64,000 nucleotides of DNA from Pseudomonas fluorescens (GTDB lineage Bacteria; Pseudomonadota; Gammaproteobacteria; Pseudomonadales; Pseudomonadaceae). The notes below the pieces were generated by a model. The model saw only the letters and a list, made by a program, of their open reading frames with translations. It ran no database searches and was not told the DNA's origin. Positions 1-9,252 of the stretch are shown here, piece after piece. The stretch spans positions 620,001 through 684,000 of the forward strand of contig NZ_CP012831.1 in the NCBI RefSeq assembly GCF_001307275.1, read 5' to 3'. Numbering within the stretch: position 1 is the stretch's first letter; each line of letters opens with the position of its first letter. The translations under genes were made by a program, and so were the position numbers.

Positions 1-936
1 CTCGAGCCAACGCGCCACCAACGGCCAGACCTCAAGGTGGGCGGCCTTGCTGACCAGCATCTCGACATGACCGAAATCGTCAGTGAAACCCTGTCTCCGG
101 CCCAGGCAGACAAACTGCTTGTGCACGGAGCCGATCTGATCGAAAAGCTTGCGGCAAGCCCAGGTCGGGTCCTGGTGATCACCCGCGGCACTCACCGCCA
201 GCACCGGCAACTGGACATCGGCCAACCCGGCCCACCAGTTCTTCTCGGCATCGCCGAAACGCCCGAACAAACCGTACCAACGCATACTTTCCAGGGCCAG
301 GCCGATAGGCTCGTCCTCGGGGCCACGCTTGAGCCTCGAGCCGGATAACTGGGCAAAGCGCTTGAGAATGAAGCGACCGCTCCATTCCACCGGCGGAATC
401 TTCAGCGGCCAGTAGGTGCGGCTGACCTGGGTGCCGAAAAACGCCGCCGACGCCACGGCAGGCTCGCCCAGGTAGTGGCCGCCCAAGGCTGCCGCCAGGG
501 TGATGCCCCCCAGGGAATGACCGATCCAGTGGGGAACCTGCCCGCTCTGTTCACGCACGAAGGCGCCAATGGCCGGCAAATCGTAGCGGGCGTAGTCGGC
601 CACTCGATTGTGGCGATAGCCCTGGTTGCGCTGGGAGAGCCCATGGCCGCGCATCTCGGGGATCCACACGTCGAATCCCAGGCGTGCCAGGTACGCCCCC
701 AGGCCCAGGCCCTTGGGCGAATACCAGAAGCGCCGGTTGGAAAAACTGCCGTGCAACAGGATCACCGGGACGCCACGGGTTTCACCCGCGTCGGCCATGC
801 CCAGCCGGGTCACGGCCAGCTCGACGCTGTAGTCCGGGCTGTTGCCGGGTTTCAAGCGATAGACATCTTCGCTCAGATCACCGCGCCGCTCGGCGCTGAT
901 CAGGGCGACAGGAAAAAGGTTGCTGCTGCTTTGCAT
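1..936 (-). CDS. alpha/beta hydrolase (3' end outside window)
   Basis: The reading frame is open from an ATG at 936 to the window edge, so the C-terminus is missing. The ATG follows an AAGAAG ribosome binding site. The protein (about 312 residues visible) has the alpha/beta hydrolase hallmarks: an oxyanion-side HGS near residue 62 and a nucleophile elbow GHSLGG with Ser141. A late GH sequence near the edge (FGHVEML) fits the catalytic His. There is no signal peptide. Small esterase/lipase-like hydrolases of this kind lie next to ppsA in other pseudomonads as I recall, but the substrate is unknown. A REP palindrome separates it from ppsA upstream. Confidence 0.85.
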   Translation of the reverse strand, partial: MQSSSNLFPVALISAERRGDLSEDVYRLKPGNSPDYSVELAVTRLGMADAGETRGVPVILLHGSFSNRRFWYSPKGLGLGAYLARLGFDVWIPEMRGHGLSQRNQGYRHNRVADYARYDLPAIGAFVREQSGQVPHWIGHSLGGITLAAALGGHYLGEPAVASAAFFGTQVSRTYWPLKIPPVEWSGRFILKRFAQLSGSRLKRGPEDEPIGLALESMRWYGLFGRFGDAEKNWWAGLADVQLPVLAVSAAGDHQDPTWACRKLFDQIGSVHKQFVCLGRRQGFTDDFGHVEMLVSKAAHLEVWPLVARWLE

Positions 937-961
937 AATCTTCTTGCACAAAAAAAGACGA

Positions 962-1051
962 CTGTGGGAGCGAGCTTGCTCGCGATTGCGGTGGATCAGC
1001 AAAATAATCTTGGCTGACACTCCGCTATCGCGAGCAAGCTCGCTCCCACAT
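962..1051. repeat. REP doublet, family A (inverted pair)
   Basis: Two copies of the palindromic core GTGGGAGCGAGCTTGCTCGC face each other across about 40 bases. Each copy can fold on itself and the pair can fold together. It lies between the hydrolase start and the ppsA stop. The same doublet recurs elsewhere in the window. Confidence 0.9.
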
Positions 1052-1093
1052 AGGTTACCCGGCTTACATTACCGGTGAGGTCCCTTCACTCGA

Positions 1094-3469
1094 TCAGACC
1101 GCCGCCTGACCCTCGGCCAGGAAGAACCAGGTTTCCAGCACCGAGTCGGGGTTCAACGAAACGCTTTCGATGCCCTGCTCCATCAGCCACTTGGCCAGGT
1201 CCGGGTGGTCCGAAGGCCCCTGGCCGCAGATGCCGATGTACTTGCCGGCCTTGTTGCAGGCGGCGATGGCATTGGCCAGCAGCTTCTTGACCGCCGGGTT
1301 CCGCTCGTCGAACAGGTGAGCGATGATCCCGGAATCGCGGTCCAGGCCCAGGGTCAGCTGGGTCAGGTCGTTGGAACCGATGGAGAAACCGTCGAAAAAC
1401 TCGAGGAACTCTTCAGCCAGGATGGCGTTGGACGGCAGTTCGCACATCATGATCACGCGCAGGCCATTGTCGCCACGGGCCAGGCCGTTTTCCGCCAGCA
1501 GGTCGACGACCTGGCTCGCTTCGCCCAGGGTCCGCACGAACGGCACCATGATCTCGACGTTGGTCAGGCCCATCTCGTTGCGCACGCGCTTGAGGGCGCG
1601 GCACTCGAGTTCGAAGCAGTCGCGGAACGATTCGCTGATATAGCGCGACGCACCACGGAAGCCCAGCATCGGGTTCTCTTCTTCCGGCTCGTAGAGCTTG
1701 CCGCCGATCAGGTTGGCGTATTCGTTGGACTTGAAGTCCGACAGGCGCACGATGACCTTTTTCGGCCAGAACGCCGCCGCCAGGGTGCTGATGCCTTCCA
1801 CCAGCTTCTCGACGTAGAAACCGACCGGATCGTTGTAGCCGGCAATGCGCTTGTCGACGCTGTCCTTGATTTCCTGGGGCAGGCCGTCGTAGTTCAGCAG
1901 TGCCTTGGGGTGCACGCCGATCATGCGGTTGATGATGAACTCCAGGCGGGCCAGGCCCACACCGGCGTTCGGCAACTGCGCGAAGTCGAAGGCGCGGTCC
2001 GGGTTGCCGACGTTCATCATGATCTTGAACGGCAGCTCCGGCATGGCGTCCACGGAGTTCTTCTTGATGTCGAAGCCCAGTTCACCCTCGAAGATGTAGC
2101 CGGTATCGCCTTCGGCGCAGGAAACGGTCACGCCCTGGCCATCCTTGAGCAGTTGGGTGGCGTTGCCGCAACCCACCACGGCCGGGATCCCCAGTTCACG
2201 GGCGATGATCGCCGCGTGGCAGGTACGCCCGCCGCGGTTGGTGACGATGGCGCTGGCGCGCTTCATCACCGGTTCCCAGTCCGGGTCGGTCATGTCGGAG
2301 ACCAGTACGTCGCCGGCCTGGACCTTGTCCATCTCCGAGACATCCTTGATGATCCGTACCTTGCCCGCGCCGATGCGCTGGCCAATGGCCCGGCCTTCCA
2401 CCAGCACGGTGCCGGTTTCCTTGAGCAGGTAGCGCTCCATGACGTTGGCCTGGGTGCGGCTTTTCACGGTTTCCGGACGGGCCTGCACGATATACAGCTT
2501 GCCGTCGTCACCGTCCTTGGCCCACTCGATGTCCATCGGGCACTTGTAGTGCTGCTCGATGATCATTGCCTGCTTGGCCAGCTCGCTGACCTCGGCGTCG
2601 CTCAGGCAGAAACGCGCGCGCTCGGCCTTGTCCACGTCGACGGTCTTCACCGAGCGACCGGCCTTGGCTTCGTCGCCGTAGATCATCTTGATGGCCTTGC
2701 TGCCCAGGTTGCGGCGCAGGATGGCCGGGCGACCGGCTTGCAGCGTGCCCTTGTGAACGTAGAACTCATCCGGGTTCACCGCGCCCTGCACGACGGTTTC
2801 ACCCAGGCCGTAGGCGCCGGTGATGAACACCACGTCACGGAAGCCGGACTCGGTGTCGAGGGTGAACATCACGCCGGCGGTGCCGGTTTCGGAGCGGACC
2901 ATGCGCTGCACACCGGCGGACAGGGCGACCAGCTTGTGGTCGAAGCCCTGGTGCACGCGGTAGGAAATGGCACGGTCGTTGAAAAGGGAGGCGAAGACTT
3001 CCTTGGCGGCACGGATGACGTTTTCCACGCCACGGATGTTCAGGAAGGTTTCCTGCTGGCCGGCGAAGGAGGCATCCGGCAGGTCTTCGGCGGTGGCCGA
3101 GGAACGCACGGCGACGGCGATATCGGGATTGCCTTCGGACAGCTTGGCGAAAGCGGTGCGGATCTCGGCGTTCAGTTTCTCGGGGAACTCGGCTTCCATG
3201 ATCCATTGACGGATCTGGGCACCGGTCTTGGCCAGGGCGTTGACGTCATCGACGTCCAGGGCATCGAGCGCATCGTGGATCTGCTTGTTCAGGCCGCTCA
3301 GTTCCAGGAAATCACGATAAGCCTGGGCGGTCGTGGCGAAGCCACCTGGCACCGATACGCCGGCACCGGCGAGGTTGCTGATCATCTCGCCCAGGGATGC
3401 GTTCTTGCCCCCCACATGCTCCACATCATGGACGCCGAGCTTATCGAGGGAAACTACGTACTCTACCAA
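1094..3469 (-). CDS. ppsA: phosphoenolpyruvate synthase
   Basis: The 791-residue product matches the size of PEP synthase (E. coli 792). It converts pyruvate, ATP and water to PEP, AMP and phosphate in gluconeogenesis. The N-terminal PEP/pyruvate-binding domain starts with [11 protein letters not shown]. The swivelling phosphohistidine domain carries [15 protein letters not shown] with the catalytic His at about residue 418. The C-terminal TIM-barrel PEP-utilizing domain ends with [15 protein letters not shown] and a GICGQGPS segment. A longer frame opens at 3613, but the family start VEYVVSL is preceded by a TTG at 3469 with GGAGAG upstream, so I chose TTG. It is divergent from ppsR, which encodes its regulator. 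Confidence 0.97.
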   Translation of the reverse strand: MVEYVVSLDKLGVHDVEHVGGKNASLGEMISNLAGAGVSVPGGFATTAQAYRDFLELSGLNKQIHDALDALDVDDVNALAKTGAQIRQWIMEAEFPEKLNAEIRTAFAKLSEGNPDIAVAVRSSATAEDLPDASFAGQQETFLNIRGVENVIRAAKEVFASLFNDRAISYRVHQGFDHKLVALSAGVQRMVRSETGTAGVMFTLDTESGFRDVVFITGAYGLGETVVQGAVNPDEFYVHKGTLQAGRPAILRRNLGSKAIKMIYGDEAKAGRSVKTVDVDKAERARFCLSDAEVSELAKQAMIIEQHYKCPMDIEWAKDGDDGKLYIVQARPETVKSRTQANVMERYLLKETGTVLVEGRAIGQRIGAGKVRIIKDVSEMDKVQAGDVLVSDMTDPDWEPVMKRASAIVTNRGGRTCHAAIIARELGIPAVVGCGNATQLLKDGQGVTVSCAEGDTGYIFEGELGFDIKKNSVDAMPELPFKIMMNVGNPDRAFDFAQLPNAGVGLARLEFIINRMIGVHPKALLNYDGLPQEIKDSVDKRIAGYNDPVGFYVEKLVEGISTLAAAFWPKKVIVRLSDFKSNEYANLIGGKLYEPEEENPMLGFRGASRYISESFRDCFELECRALKRVRNEMGLTNVEIMVPFVRTLGEASQVVDLLAENGLARGDNGLRVIMMCELPSNAILAEEFLEFFDGFSIGSNDLTQLTLGLDRDSGIIAHLFDERNPAVKKLLANAIAACNKAGKYIGICGQGPSDHPDLAKWLMEQGIESVSLNPDSVLETWFFLAEGQAAV

Positions 3470-3653
3470 GGTGATCTCTCCACTAACTGTGTTGGAAAAG
3501 CTCAAGGCACCGGCGGCTCCAGGGGAGCGCTTGCCGGCGATATGGCCTGGACCTGGAAAATAAGTGAGAATGCGGGCCACTGGCGGCCGGCAAATCGCGC
3601 CTATCATATCCAAGAATCGTCACTAGCTCACTAGCTTAAGGCCCAAGGCGCAA

Positions 3654-4472
3654 ATGAAACGATCTGCTTTCTTTATCTCCGACGGCACCGGCATCACGGC
3701 CGAAACGCTAGGCCAGAGCCTGTTGGCACAGTTCGAAAACATTACCTTCGCCAAATTCATACGTCCGTACATCGACAGCGTCGACAAGGCGCGGGCCATG
3801 GTACAGCAAATCAATAAAGCCGCCGAAACCGACGGTTTCCGCCCGATCATCTTCGATACCATCGTCAATCAGGACATCCGTGAGATTCTTGCAACGTCCA
3901 ATGGTTTCATGATCGACATTTTTTCCACCTTCCTGGCGCCCTTGGAACAGGAACTGAGCGAGCACTCTTCCTACTCGGTCGGCAAGTCCCATTCCATTGG
4001 CCACAACTCCAACTACATGGAGCGGATCGAGGCGGTGAACTTCGCGCTGGACAACGATGACGGCGCCCGCACGCATTATTACGACAAGGCCGACCTGATC
4101 CTAGTGGGCGTGTCGCGTTGTGGTAAGACACCGACGTGCCTGTACATGGCGATGCAATTCGGCATCCGCGCGGCCAACTATCCGCTGACCGAAGACGACA
4201 TGGAGCGCCTGCAACTGCCCAGCGCCCTGCGCGCCCACCAGCACAAGCTGTTCGGCCTGACCATCGACCCGGACCGCCTCACGGCGATCCGCAACGAGCG
4301 CAAGCCCAACAGTCGTTATTCAAGCTACGCCCAGTGCGAGTTCGAAGTGCGTGAGGTGGAAAACCTGTTCCGGCGGGAGAACATTCCCCATATCAACTCC
4401 ACGCATTTTTCCGTGGAAGAGATTTCGGCGAAGATCCTGGTGGAGAAAGGGGTGGAGCGGCGGTTCAAATAA
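3654..4472 (+). CDS. ppsR: PEP synthase regulatory protein (ADP-dependent kinase / pyrophosphorylase, DUF299)
   Basis: The 272-residue protein belongs to the PSRP family. These bifunctional enzymes inactivate PEP synthase by ADP-dependent phosphorylation of a Thr next to the catalytic His, and reactivate it by phosphate-dependent dephosphorylation. The N-terminus ([15 protein letters not shown]) and the nucleotide-binding loop [10 protein letters not shown] at about residues 151-160 are family signatures. The gene is divergent from ppsA across 184 bases, an arrangement that supports the substrate assignment. A REP doublet follows the stop. Confidence 0.95.
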   Translation: MKRSAFFISDGTGITAETLGQSLLAQFENITFAKFIRPYIDSVDKARAMVQQINKAAETDGFRPIIFDTIVNQDIREILATSNGFMIDIFSTFLAPLEQELSEHSSYSVGKSHSIGHNSNYMERIEAVNFALDNDDGARTHYYDKADLILVGVSRCGKTPTCLYMAMQFGIRAANYPLTEDDMERLQLPSALRAHQHKLFGLTIDPDRLTAIRNERKPNSRYSSYAQCEFEVREVENLFRRENIPHINSTHFSVEEISAKILVEKGVERRFK

Positions 4473-4493
4473 CCAGGCGGTGTGCCAGAAAAC

Positions 4494-4583
4494 CTGTGGG
4501 AGCGAGCTTGCTCGCGATGACGGAGTGTCAGCCAACATTGATCTTGCCGACCCGCCGCAATCGCGAGCAAGCTCGCTCCCACA
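4494..4583. repeat. REP doublet, family A
   Basis: Inverted pair of the GTGGGAGCGAGCTTGCTCGC core, separated by about 45 bases. It sits between the convergent ppsR and the DJ-1-like gene, where it could act as a transcription barrier. Confidence 0.9.
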
Positions 4584-4604
4584 AGGGTTGGGAAGTCTTC
4601 CGGC

Positions 4605-5450
4605 CTATGGTTTCAACCGCTCAACCAACGCCTGCCCCACCGCCAGCGCCGACGCCGGGTTCTGGCCGGTAATCAATTCCCGATCCGTCACCACATGGGC
4701 AGTCCACGGCGTGGTGTTGCTGCTGTACTGCCCGCCAGCCTGCTGCAACGCGGTCTGTGGGTAGAATTTCATGCTCCCACCGCCCAGCAGCCCCTTGGCC
4801 AGTTCTTCTTCCTGATTGCTGATCACGGTCATTTTGTACCCGGCGTAGATCCAATTCGACGGGGCCGAGGCCTGGCCTTTGGTAGTCAACTGACCAACGA
4901 AGCCCTTGGCATCAGGCAGGGCCGACAGCAACGCGATCGGCCCGTGGCAAACCAGCGCGGTGGTCTTGCCCTTGTCATGGAAGTGCGTCAACACCCGCCC
5001 CAGCGGTGCGCTCGTGAGCAAATCCTGCATGGGCGCATGCCCGCCGGGAATGTACAGGGCATCGAACTGCTCCAGACCGATCTGCTCGACACGGGCCAGG
5101 CTGATCACCGGCGAGTCCTTGGCCGAAGTGATGTTCAGTTGAGCCAGCAACGCCTGGTAGCGCTCCAGCTCCGCCGGATCATTGTTGAAGTACATCTTGT
5201 CCACCGAGGACCGGTCCAGCGTCGGCGCCTTGCCCTCCGGGGTGGCGAACGTCACGTGGTGACCGGCATCCAGCAACAGCTTCACCGGTTGCAGCAATTC
5301 GTTGAGGTAAAACCCGGTGGGGAAAACCTTGCCGTTGTTCAGATCCAGATGATCGGAATCCGACAGGACCACCAGCACGTTATCGGCATGGGCCGCGACG
5401 CCAATACCCGCCAGAACGACAGACGTTGCCAAGGTCGTGAGCTTTTTCAT
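4605..5450 (-). CDS. secreted DJ-1/PfpI-family (type 1 glutamine amidotransferase-like) protein
   Basis: The 281-residue protein begins with a signal peptide (MKKLTTLATSVVLAGIGVAAHA), which is unusual because most DJ-1/PfpI proteins are cytoplasmic. The mature part has the flavodoxin-like core and the nucleophile elbow LVCHGP with Cys168. An early acidic patch and the phrase YIPGGHAPMQDL are also typical. Relatives include Hsp31-like glyoxalases/chaperones and ThiJ/PfpI hydrolases; which activity applies cannot be read from sequence. It is divergent from a LysR regulator (5554-6450), the usual layout of a regulator and its target. Confidence 0.85.
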   Translation of the reverse strand: MKKLTTLATSVVLAGIGVAAHADNVLVVLSDSDHLDLNNGKVFPTGFYLNELLQPVKLLLDAGHHVTFATPEGKAPTLDRSSVDKMYFNNDPAELERYQALLAQLNITSAKDSPVISLARVEQIGLEQFDALYIPGGHAPMQDLLTSAPLGRVLTHFHDKGKTTALVCHGPIALLSALPDAKGFVGQLTTKGQASAPSNWIYAGYKMTVISNQEEELAKGLLGGGSMKFYPQTALQQAGGQYSSNTTPWTAHVVTDRELITGQNPASALAVGQALVERLKP

Positions 5451-5553
5451 GATGACTCCAGGCTGTTTCGATAAAAGATGCGCTCACTGTATTGATGCGC
5501 TCACCGGCGATAAACTGGCGCACCGGAACATCACTTGGCCCCTGGAGGCAACA

Positions 5554-6450
5554 ATGGCCCGTCGATTCGATTATCTGGCCGACGTGGAAGCCTTCGTCAC
5601 GGTCGTGGAAAAAGGCACGCTCAGCGCCGGTGCCGTGGCACTGGGCACTACGCCTTCGGTCCTGAGCCGCGCCATCTCCCGCCTCGAAGCCCGGCTCGGC
5701 GTGCAACTGTTGCGACGCACGACCCGGCGCCTGAACCTGACCGATGCCGGCACCTTGTACCTGGAACAGTCGCGCTCGGCCTTTGCCCTGATTGACGACG
5801 CCGAGCGGCGAATCCAGGGCCAGGACGGTGTCTTGACCGGTCGTGTGCGCTTGAGCGTACCGACCACCTACGGTCATTACCGCCTGCCATCGCTGCTGTC
5901 GCGTTTCGCCGAAGCTTACCCGCAAGTTCGGGTCGAGCTGAGTATCACCAACCGCAATGTCGATCTGGTGGCCGAGGGGTATGACCTGGCGATCCGCCTT
6001 GGGCCGCTGCCGGACAGCGGCCTGGTCGGGCGTAAGCTCGAAGACGCCGGACTGTGCCTGGTGGCCGCGCCGCATTACCTGCAGCGCGCCGGAACGCCCC
6101 GGCACGTCGATGAACTGGCTGCCCACGCCTGCCTGCCCTTCGTAATGCCCAGCAGCGGACGCATCGCACCCTGGCTGTTTCGCGACAATCATGAAGACCG
6201 GGAATGGCTGCCGACGGGCAATGTGCAAGTGTCCGATGATGTATTGGGTATCGTGTCCCTGGCACAGGCCGGGATGGGGATCTGCCAGACCTATGAATTC
6301 ATTGTCCGGGAGCGAATCGAGCGTGGGGAACTGATGGCTTTGCTGGAGGACTTTGGCGGGCGCAGCCGACCCTTTTCAATCATCTACCCGCCCCATCGGC
6401 AATTGCCGGCGGCGGCACGGGCGTTGATTGATTTTTTGATCGAGCGATAG
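5554..6450 (+). CDS. LysR-family transcriptional regulator
   Basis: The 298-residue protein has an N-terminal winged helix-turn-helix (residues about 5-65, with AVALGTTPSVLSRAISRLE as the recognition region) and the LysR substrate-binding domain from about residue 90 on. The frame opens upstream at 5437, but the ATG at 5554 follows CTGGAGG and gives the family N-terminus, so the longer form is unlikely. Its closest recognisable type is the large group that controls small oxidoreductase or DJ-1-like genes. The 103-base gap to the divergent gene at 5450 should contain its operator. It probably regulates that gene and itself. Confidence 0.9.
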   Translation: MARRFDYLADVEAFVTVVEKGTLSAGAVALGTTPSVLSRAISRLEARLGVQLLRRTTRRLNLTDAGTLYLEQSRSAFALIDDAERRIQGQDGVLTGRVRLSVPTTYGHYRLPSLLSRFAEAYPQVRVELSITNRNVDLVAEGYDLAIRLGPLPDSGLVGRKLEDAGLCLVAAPHYLQRAGTPRHVDELAAHACLPFVMPSSGRIAPWLFRDNHEDREWLPTGNVQVSDDVLGIVSLAQAGMGICQTYEFIVRERIERGELMALLEDFGGRSRPFSIIYPPHRQLPAAARALIDFLIER

Positions 6451-6470
6451 CTGGTAACGCCGGCCGGCCT

Positions 6471-6561
6471 CTGTGGGAGCGAGCTCGCTCGCGATTACGG
6501 AGTGTCAGCCGGCATTGATGTTGCCGATCCGCCGCTATCGCGAGCAAGCTCGCTCCCACAG
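6471..6561. repeat. REP doublet, family A
   Basis: Inverted pair of the family A core between the convergent LysR gene and the MbtH-like gene. One arm has GAGCTCGCTC instead of GAGCTTGCTC, which makes that arm a more perfect palindrome. Confidence 0.9.
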
Positions 6562-6642
6562 CGGTTCTGATGTGACTGCAAGATTTGCATTCTCCCGCAG
6601 CCTTCCTGTGGATAACTTTCTTGCTGCCACAGGCTCTACATT

Positions 6643-6870
6643 TTAGTGGGTCGCAGCCGCCTGCTCGTCCATTTTCTTGCGCAGGCTCAGCGGGCGCATG
6701 TCGGTCCAGACTTCTTCGATGTAGGCCAGGCACTCCTTCTTGAAGCCGCTTTTACCGACGGTACGCCAGCCCTCGGGGACGGCCTTGTAGTCTGGCCAGA
6801 TCGAATATTGCTCTTCGTGGTTGACCACGACCTGAAAGACGATGTCCTCGCGGTCGAATACTGAAGTCAT
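6643..6870 (-). CDS. MbtH-like NRPS chaperone
   Basis: The 75-residue protein carries the whole MbtH signature: [12 protein letters not shown] at residues about 17-28, then VPEGW, and [13 protein letters not shown] near the C-terminus. MbtH-like proteins bind adenylation domains of nonribosomal peptide synthetases and are needed for their solubility or activity. The ATG at 6870 follows GGAGAG, so the upstream in-frame start at 6909 is not used. It lies just downstream of pvdH but has its own PvdS-type promoter (6934-6957). The likely partners are the adenylation domains of PvdL and of pyoverdine synthetases outside the window. Confidence 0.95.
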   Translation of the reverse strand: MTSVFDREDIVFQVVVNHEEQYSIWPDYKAVPEGWRTVGKSGFKKECLAYIEEVWTDMRPLSLRKKMDEQAAATH

Positions 6871-6933
6871 GGGTGTCTCTCCATCTTTGCTCGAGGTTCG
6901 CTGCGTCACATGCGCAGCCAGGATATGAAAGGA

Positions 6934-6957
6934 ACGTACGGGGCCGGCTGAAAATTA
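6934..6957 (-). promoter_or_regulatory. PvdS-dependent promoter of the MbtH-like gene
   Basis: On the minus strand the sequence reads TAATT, 16 bases, CGT. This is one base from the PvdS iron-starvation box consensus TAAAT-N16-CGT. It overlaps the pvdH stop codon (6955-6957), and the CGT lies about 64 bases before the ATG. The motif and spacing are seen; dependence on PvdS is inferred. Confidence 0.8.
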
Positions 6958-8367
6958 GCTCTCGGTGACCGCCGCATGCAGGGCTCGCCCGAAAATCTCG
7001 GCGACCCGGTCGATTTCGGCCCGGGTGATGATCAACGGTGGCAGGAACCGCACCACGCCGCCCTGGCGACCGCCCAGCTCCAGGATCAGCCCGCGCTTGA
7101 GGCATTCACGTTGCAGCCGTGGCGCCAGCTGTGCATGCACCGGTGGATGGCCCTGGGCGTCCGGCTTGCCCGCCGGGTCCACCAACTCGACACCGAGCAT
7201 CAGCCCGCGACCGCGGATATCGCCCAGTTGCGGGTAGTCCCGCTGCAGGATGTGCAGGTGCTCGCTCAGGCGTTCGCCCATGGCGGCGGCGTGGGCCGGC
7301 AGGTCGTGCTCTCGCAGGTAACGCATGACCGCCGAGCCGGCGGCCATGGCCATCTGATTGCCACGGAAGGTCCCGGCGTGAGCGCCCGGCAACCAGGTGT
7401 CGAGCCAGTCGCGGTAAACCACCACCGCCAGCGGCAGGCTGCCGCCAATGGCCTTGGACAACACCACCACGTCCGGGATGATCCCGGCATGCTCGAAGGC
7501 AAACATCTTGCCGGTACGACCGAAGCCGCTCTGGATTTCATCGACGATCAACGCCACCCCTGCCTGCTCGGTGATCCGCCGCAAGCCGCGCAGCCAGTCC
7601 AGGTCGGCGGGAATGACTCCGCCCTCGCCCTGCACCACTTCGACGATGACCGCCGCCGGCAATTGCACGCCGGCCTCCGGGTCGTTCAGCAGGTTTTCCA
7701 GGTAATGCAGGTTGGCCTTCACGCCCTCGACACCGCCCAGCCCGAACGGGCAGCGGTAATTGTAGGGGTATGGCATGAACTGCACGCCGCTGCTGAGCAA
7801 GGCGCCCAAGGGTTTCTTCGGCCCCAGGCTGCCCATCAGGCTCAATGCCCCCTGACTCATGCCGTGATAACCGCCCTGGAACGACAGCACGGTGCTGCGT
7901 CCGGTCGCGGTACGCACCAGCTTGAGGGCGGCTTCCACCGCGTCGGTACCGGTGGGGCCGCAGAACTGGATCTTCGCCTCGGCGGCCAGCTCCACCGGCA
8001 ACAGGCCGAACAGGTCCTGGACGAAGCGGTCCTTGACCGGCGTGGTCAGGTCCAGGGTGTGCAACGGCAGCTCGTCGGCCAGCACCTGCTGGATCGCGTC
8101 GATCACCACCGGGTGGTTATGCCCCAGCGCCAGCGTGCCGGCGCCGGCCAGGCAATCGATGAAGGTGCGGCCCTCGACGTCCTCGACATACAACCCCTTG
8201 GCGCGCTTGAGCGCCAGGGGTATGCGCCGTGGATAGCTGCGGGCATTGGACTCCTGCCGACTCTGGCGAGCCAGCAGCGGCGACTCATTGAACTGGTAGA
8301 GCGTCTCGGCCGGCACGGGGCTGACCCGGGCCGGCTGTGCTTCGATAAGGCTGTTGGCGACTGACAT
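6955..8367 (-). CDS. pvdH: L-2,4-diaminobutyrate:2-oxoglutarate aminotransferase
   Basis: The 470-residue class III aminotransferase makes L-2,4-diaminobutyrate from aspartate semialdehyde, a residue of the pyoverdine chromophore that PvdL incorporates. The cofactor segment VDEIQSGFGRTGKMFAFEH and the PLP lysine in VVLSKAIGGSLP (Lys305) are present. An in-frame ATG exists at 8472, but the ATG at 8367 gives the family length (about 470) and follows GGGTCGAGAG. The gene has its own PvdS box at 8460-8483, and the promoter of the MbtH-like gene lies across its stop codon. A generic DABA aminotransferase is the alternative, but the context argues for PvdH. Confidence 0.95.
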   Translation of the reverse strand: MSVANSLIEAQPARVSPVPAETLYQFNESPLLARQSRQESNARSYPRRIPLALKRAKGLYVEDVEGRTFIDCLAGAGTLALGHNHPVVIDAIQQVLADELPLHTLDLTTPVKDRFVQDLFGLLPVELAAEAKIQFCGPTGTDAVEAALKLVRTATGRSTVLSFQGGYHGMSQGALSLMGSLGPKKPLGALLSSGVQFMPYPYNYRCPFGLGGVEGVKANLHYLENLLNDPEAGVQLPAAVIVEVVQGEGGVIPADLDWLRGLRRITEQAGVALIVDEIQSGFGRTGKMFAFEHAGIIPDVVVLSKAIGGSLPLAVVVYRDWLDTWLPGAHAGTFRGNQMAMAAGSAVMRYLREHDLPAHAAAMGERLSEHLHILQRDYPQLGDIRGRGLMLGVELVDPAGKPDAQGHPPVHAQLAPRLQRECLKRGLILELGGRQGGVVRFLPPLIITRAEIDRVAEIFGRALHAAVTES

Positions 8368-8459
8368 CTCTCGACCCCGCAGTACGTAGTGACCCAAAAC
8401 GACACACCGGGCAGGTGCGCATCCGGTCGAGGCGCACATGCAGGTTTCCTGTAGTGGAA

Positions 8460-8483
8460 ACGCATCAGCCACGGGGGGATTTA
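8460..8483 (-). promoter_or_regulatory. PvdS-dependent promoter of pvdH
   Basis: A perfect TAAAT-N16-CGT box on the minus strand. It lies across the 3' end and stop codon of the upstream acetyltransferase gene (stop at 8465). The CGT is about 93 bases before the pvdH ATG. Confidence 0.85.
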
Positions 8484-8986
8484 CTCGCGGGCAGCACTTT
8501 CTCCTGTGGCGCGATCAGTGGCTTGTGCATCGCAATGGCCTTGACCCCGCCGATGGCGAAGGCATCAGCGCTTTGCTCGAACCCCAGGTGTCGATAGAAC
8601 GCCTGGCTGCTACGGGTGCTGTTGAGGCGCACCCGGGCCACGCCGCGCCCGCGCAGCCAGGCCTCGATGTCCCGCACCAGCGCCTGGCCGACACCGCGGC
8701 GGAAGGACTCCGGCTGTACGTAGCAGAAGGCGATCCGGCCACTGGCCGAGGCCATGGCGACACCCGTCGGCCGCCCCTGCAAACGGGCCAGGGTCAGGCG
8801 CAAGCGTGGGTCGACCAGCCAGGGGCGGATATGCGCGAGGGTGCTGTTGCGTACCCAGGCGGCGACGACAGTGGGATCGTTGCGATGTTCGACGGCACAC
8901 CCGACCCGGATGGAGCGTTCGGCGATGCGGCTGATGATGCCGGCATCGCTGGGTGTGGCTGTGCAGATTTCGATGAAGGTGTCCAT
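8465..8986 (-). CDS. GNAT-family N-acetyltransferase
   Basis: The 173-residue protein has the GNAT acetyl-CoA loop RRGVGQALVRDIEAWL at about residues 105-120 and the C-terminal GNAT element SSQAFYRHLGFEQ. It is predicted to move an acetyl group to an amine; the substrate is unknown. The ATG at 8986 after AGGAAA was preferred over the frame opening at 9124. It sits directly upstream of pvdH on the same strand, but I find no PvdS box in front of it, so membership of the pyoverdine regulon is doubtful. The pvdH promoter lies inside its last codons. Confidence 0.85.
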   Translation of the reverse strand: MDTFIEICTATPSDAGIISRIAERSIRVGCAVEHRNDPTVVAAWVRNSTLAHIRPWLVDPRLRLTLARLQGRPTGVAMASASGRIAFCYVQPESFRRGVGQALVRDIEAWLRGRGVARVRLNSTRSSQAFYRHLGFEQSADAFAIGGVKAIAMHKPLIAPQEKVLPASKSPRG

Positions 8987-9060
8987 GGCGCGGTTTTCCT
9001 CAGTCCTTGAGTCGAGCTGAAAAAAACATAGACCCGGATAAGGCCGGGGCGCCAATGGCA

Positions 9061-9087
9061 GGTCGTTACAGCAGATGTACAACGACC
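9061..9087. promoter_or_regulatory. dyad GGTCGTT-N13-AACGACC upstream of the GNAT gene
   Basis: A perfect 7-base inverted repeat 75-101 bases before the GNAT ATG at 8986. It could be a regulator operator or a hairpin. No binding protein is suggested by the sequence. Confidence 0.4.
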
Positions 9088-9103
9088 TCCCGCCGAGTGC
9101 GCC

Positions 9104-9236
9104 TGTAGGAGCTGACGAGTGCAACGAGGCTGCGATCTTGTCCCAGACAGTTAGATCTCAAGCGAAAGTTCAAGATCAAAAGATCGCAGGCTTCGCCAGC
9201 TCCTACAGACCCAGCGGGAGCAAGCTCCCTCGCCAC
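9104..9236. repeat. composite REP: family C doublet plus family B half
   Basis: At 9104-9208 there is an inverted pair built on TGTAGGAGCTG...GCGATCTT, a different REP family from the A elements. It is followed at 9213-9236 by a single family B palindrome (AGCGGGAGCAAGCTCCCTCG). This fills most of the gap between the GNAT gene and the stop of the sensor kinase gene. Confidence 0.8.
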
Positions 9237-9252
9237 GGAACCCCTCGTTTGA

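Noticed and set aside
1205..3634. 809-codon plus-strand frame opposite ppsA
   Set aside because: Composition is that of a complementary strand; no motif is present, and ppsA is certain.
8987..9100. PvdS box for the GNAT gene
   Set aside because: No TAAAT or TAATT followed at 16 bases by CGT is present on the minus strand in this gap.
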